64,000 nt of DNA, taken from assembly GCF_921293095.1 (NCBI RefSeq), contig NC_060246.1, positions 112,882,941 through 112,946,940 of the forward strand. Direction: 5' to 3'. How positions within the stretch are numbered: the stretch's first letter is position 1; each line of letters starts with the position of its first letter. Below, piece after piece: positions 60,911 through 64,000 of this stretch. The notes beneath the pieces were generated by a model. The model saw only the letters and a list, made by a program, of their open reading frames with translations. It was not told the DNA's origin and made no database searches. The position numbers and the translations under genes are program-made. Source of the stretch: Ischnura elegans (taxonomy: Eukaryota > Arthropoda > Insecta > Odonata > Coenagrionidae).

Positions 60911-60985
60911 TGGCTTTGCCGGGATTCAAACCTGGATCTCCCAATTGCGGGTCAGGCGTGCTAGCCAATACTAGTCAGGCTAGGT
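60911..60985 (-). repeat. tRNA-derived SINE-like sequence or tRNA pseudogene
   Basis: The minus strand carries a near-consensus pol III B box, GGTTTGAATCC (60,922-60,932), inside a T-arm-like CCAGG...CCCGG. Upstream is an anticodon-arm-like CCTGACCCGCAATTGGGAG and a degenerate A-box-like TGACTAGTATTGG (60,965-60,977). The 3' side is GGCAAAGCCA. The acceptor 5' half does not pair well, so this is not an intact tRNA; a SINE head or pseudogene fits best. Confidence 0.55.
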
Positions 60986-60999
60986 AGCGCGTGACTGTG

Positions 61000-63900
61000 T
61001 ACAAATTCATTTGTTTTATGCAGTGCTAGGAAATTTACAGGCTATATCACTGGCAGAGACCTTTAAAGAGGTTATGGGAGTGATCACTTACGCAAAGCTT
61101 GATGTGAATTAAATTATTGACAGAACAAAAATACTTTTTAAAAAATTCATGCTAATTATAATAAATTAAGTGGCAATAATTTCCGAAGATGCATTATATA
61201 AAAAAGAGGGGAAAATAATGGTGGTGCCATGAATCTCTGATATGTAATACATTTCCCTGCATTGCCTGCACGTATTGTTATCCAAGGTTGACCCCAGGAA
61301 AAATTTATTTTCCTCTTTCACTGATTTCCCGCTTAAGAATTTACTTATCATTTCGAAAATTTCGGAGTATTTGGAGAATATCGCTTTATGCATTTACCTG
61401 ACATTTGATAATTTGCCTCGGTATTTCCTCAGCTGCATTTTTTTACATATTTGAGAAACAGGAAAATGTAGACAAAGGTTTACTCTACAGATTATTTAGT
61501 TAAACAAAAAAACCAAATTGAATGTTTTTTCTAACTTCATCAATAAAGGCAAAATACGACCGATCGATAGGCAGAGATGCACCAACTTAAGAAATCATCT
61601 CCCATTGACCTCACTGTACCTAGGACTTCGTTCATTGTCATAATTCGTTCTCGCATAGAACACGTCTCCGCATTTTTAATTGATTCTCAACACCCAATCC
61701 ACCTCTGACGGTGTATCCATAAATATAACTTTACACTTTAAAAATTCATACATATAATATCGATTATTGTGAGAGTTTGTTTGATCAGCGGTTTGGGATG
61801 AAAGAACTATCGCGCGCGCCCTTTCTCACGCCAAATTGTGCTGTTGGTAACGTCAATACCATTTTGTCGAGTAATAATAATAAATATCAGAATTATAATT
61901 GACCCTCTCCTCCTTGTTATCAACTGGAAGTTCTTAGGCGTTCACGTGCATAAGTGGGTAACGTGGGCTATATAAGACTCTAACATGCTGCCTCGGATGA
62001 TTTACGAGTCGAAGAATATCCCGCGTGTCCGCGATTGATTGCTATCTGAACATATTGCATACTGCAGTTGTTTCACATTTGAAAATTTTACCTCATTATC
62101 AGTATTTCCTCAAGCGCATTTTTTCATTCTAGTAAGAGGAAAATGTGGAAAATGGTCTTCTCTACGTACTCTGAAAATGCCCTCATGATAGCGTAAGTTT
62201 TAAGGGTCAGTTTTACAGAAATAAAATATACGAGAGGACGGATGCGTCCTCTAACGAATGAGCAAATAAGGAGAGGAAAGAAGGGTTTCTGCGCATGCGG
62301 CTATGATTGAAATGGAAAAATCCCAGATCACGTGATTCCCTCATTCCCCTCTAACCTCACCGTGCCGGGAAATATCACTGATTAGCTTATTCCGACGATG
62401 GCATTGTGTGACTCTTTTCGGCGAGTATGTTTTCATGTAGTTAAGTCCGAATTAAAATATTCATCCCATTTTTAACATCCAAGAAAATAGATAGGTGTAA
62501 CGGTTCAAATAAAATCTAACCATAAAAAAATTATTGGCGTGTTCTATTTCCCATAGTCATATTGAATTTGAGCGTATCAGTACTGTCTTCAGTTTATGGC
62601 TACTGCGTAACCATATTGAGCTGTTTGTGTTTGTATTGAGAATTCACATTAATTTCAGAAAGCAAGCAATCGCCGATTTGCGAAGTATTCATCGATACGT
62701 AAATCGTGCAATCGTGGATATGAAGCAGACCGTTGGGTCGTTAATACACTACGTTAATATACCCACTTATTGAGTGGTTTCTAAGGCACAAATGAAAGAG
62801 GAAAGCATTAACTTTTCCAGTGGTCAAAATCCGATCACAAATTAATAAGTTGTTGCAGGATACGCAAACAATGGCGATCAATTAGTATGGTATCTCCTTG
62901 ATTTACTCTGGCGAGGATTGGCCCAATTCGGCATTATGTTGCCTTCAGAACAATGGTTAAATGCTTTGAGTAATCGGAATAAATTTTAAAAAATTCCTGC
63001 AACAAAAATGTAAAAATAGGTATGCCATATTAGTGACAAGATTTTTCCACTATTTTTTTAAAGATTAATAATTGATAACGTATGAAAATAATGATAAAAT
63101 AAGGTATGATTAGCCATTTAGCGATAATTCAGCGGAAATTAGTTTCATCGGTCATCCTTTCCACCGACTCGACCGTAATTCTTTACACGCATGACAAAAC
63201 TACACTAATATTAATAATAATATCAGAATCCAGGGACAAACAAAGATAAATAGCAAAAATATTCCCATAGGAAATTTATGCAATGTACTTTTGAAGCATT
63301 TCTCCAAGATAGTTATTCTAAATCTGACATGACTGCAATGTGTTCTAGCGTGACCCTTATCACCGCCGTGATCTGCACGACGGGGTTGAGTGGGGTCGGA
63401 GGAAGTGGGACATTGCCGGGGGAAAATAAAAGAAAAATTGACAGTCGCTGGCGCGTTTTCTCGCCTCTAGAAATTGAGTCACTTGAAGAGAGGGTTGGGA
63501 GAAGGCTGCACAGGTTGTTGACAGCTAATTTCCCTATCAAATGTTTTCTTCATTTTGGAACTCTTTAAAGCCCTATGAATATCTCGGAATGAAGAATATT
63601 GTTAAGCTCAAAATGAAATAGCCTAATTTAATATTTCATCTGTTTTCAGTAAGCACGAAGATAATAAAATCCAATCTAGAAAACAACTCTGATTCTAATC
63701 AAGAGTCATAAAGAGATACCTACTCGCCAAAGACCTCAGGAAGCCTGTAAAGTGCTTGGAAACTTATGAAAACCACAGTTATGCTACTAGAAAGAAACAA
63801 AAGCCGTGAATTAATTTAATAATGAAGAGCATTTGAATAAAAGTTCTTTAAATTTAGTTAATCAAACTTAAATTAATCAAAATAAAATCAAAGGTTAAAA

Positions 63901-64000
63901 TAATTGAGCAAGCAGAAAAAGGGATGTTTTATCCAATGGGCGAAGCTGACAAGTGTAACGCCAGAAAATTCTCCAAAACAAACTCTATTCGGTAATTTCA
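61000..64000. other. Non-coding DNA, no gene seen
   Basis: This is A+T-rich sequence with isolated CpG-containing patches (about 61,805-61,830, 62,290-62,345 and 63,360-63,460). The open frames present have no recognisable domains and no supporting splice or composition signal. An upstream iRhom exon could lie here or beyond the window edge. Confidence 0.45.
62289..62336. promoter_or_regulatory. NRF1-like palindrome and E-box pair
   Basis: CTGCGCATGCGG (about 62,290) matches the core of the NRF1 motif GCGCATGCGC, and ATCACGTGAT (about 62,326) is a palindromic E-box. Both are unusual in such A+T-rich DNA and typical of broad housekeeping promoters. No transcript can be tied to them from sequence alone. 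Confidence 0.3.

Noticed and set aside
62534..62773. 79-codon plus-strand open frame (ACSISHSHIEFERIS...)
   Set aside because: It has no recognisable domain, and the length is not unusual for this composition; there are no neighbouring exons to support it.

Overview
This is eukaryotic DNA, probably from an arthropod. The evidence is one recognisable multi-exon gene with GT-AG introns (an iRhom, the inactive rhomboid family), an A+T-rich background, and several animal-type transposable elements: pogo/Tigger, hAT-like, a solo LTR, a non-LTR fragment and a tRNA-derived SINE-like copy. The species cannot be named from sequence alone.

Layout. Positions 1-26,100 are one uninterrupted satellite array of a 134-bp monomer (about 195 copies, all in one orientation). 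Each monomer is a fused dimer of two diverged 67-bp halves. Positions 26,100-26,860 are a decayed array edge. Positions 26,860-30,770 are a second, more diverged family with a 67-bp unit, which flips orientation near 28,545. Positions 30,770-33,790 are a third, still more decayed family of roughly 130-134-bp units in the flipped orientation. It is interrupted by a G+C-rich insertion of about 550 bp (31,930-32,490) that holds a small inverted-repeat element. Consensus comparison by eye suggests that all three families descend from one 67-bp ancestor. I regard this as the most interesting observation in the window.

Positions 34,453-35,214 are a probable solo LTR with a 5-bp target duplication and an internal 36-bp minisatellite. 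Positions 35,220-41,000 are A+T-rich DNA in which I see no convincing gene.

Positions 41,226-57,790 hold ten consecutive minus-strand coding exons of the iRhom gene. All splice phases are compatible and give 636 residues ending at the natural stop. They cover part of the cytoplasmic N-terminus, the first membrane segment, the cysteine-rich iRhom homology domain and the rhomboid-like membrane core with GPAG where active proteases have GxSG. The first exon or exons are not identified. Its introns carry a pogo/Tigger deletion derivative (43,917-45,384), a hAT-like non-autonomous element (49,262-49,938), a putative MITE (42,363-42,702) and small transposon remnants. The remaining DNA to 64,000 is mostly non-coding with scattered repeats.

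The window therefore shows a satellite-to-euchromatin boundary: a homogeneous core, an old degraded flank, a transposon-rich zone, then a conserved gene. The many small open frames in the first 34 kb are by-products of the repeat period, not genes.
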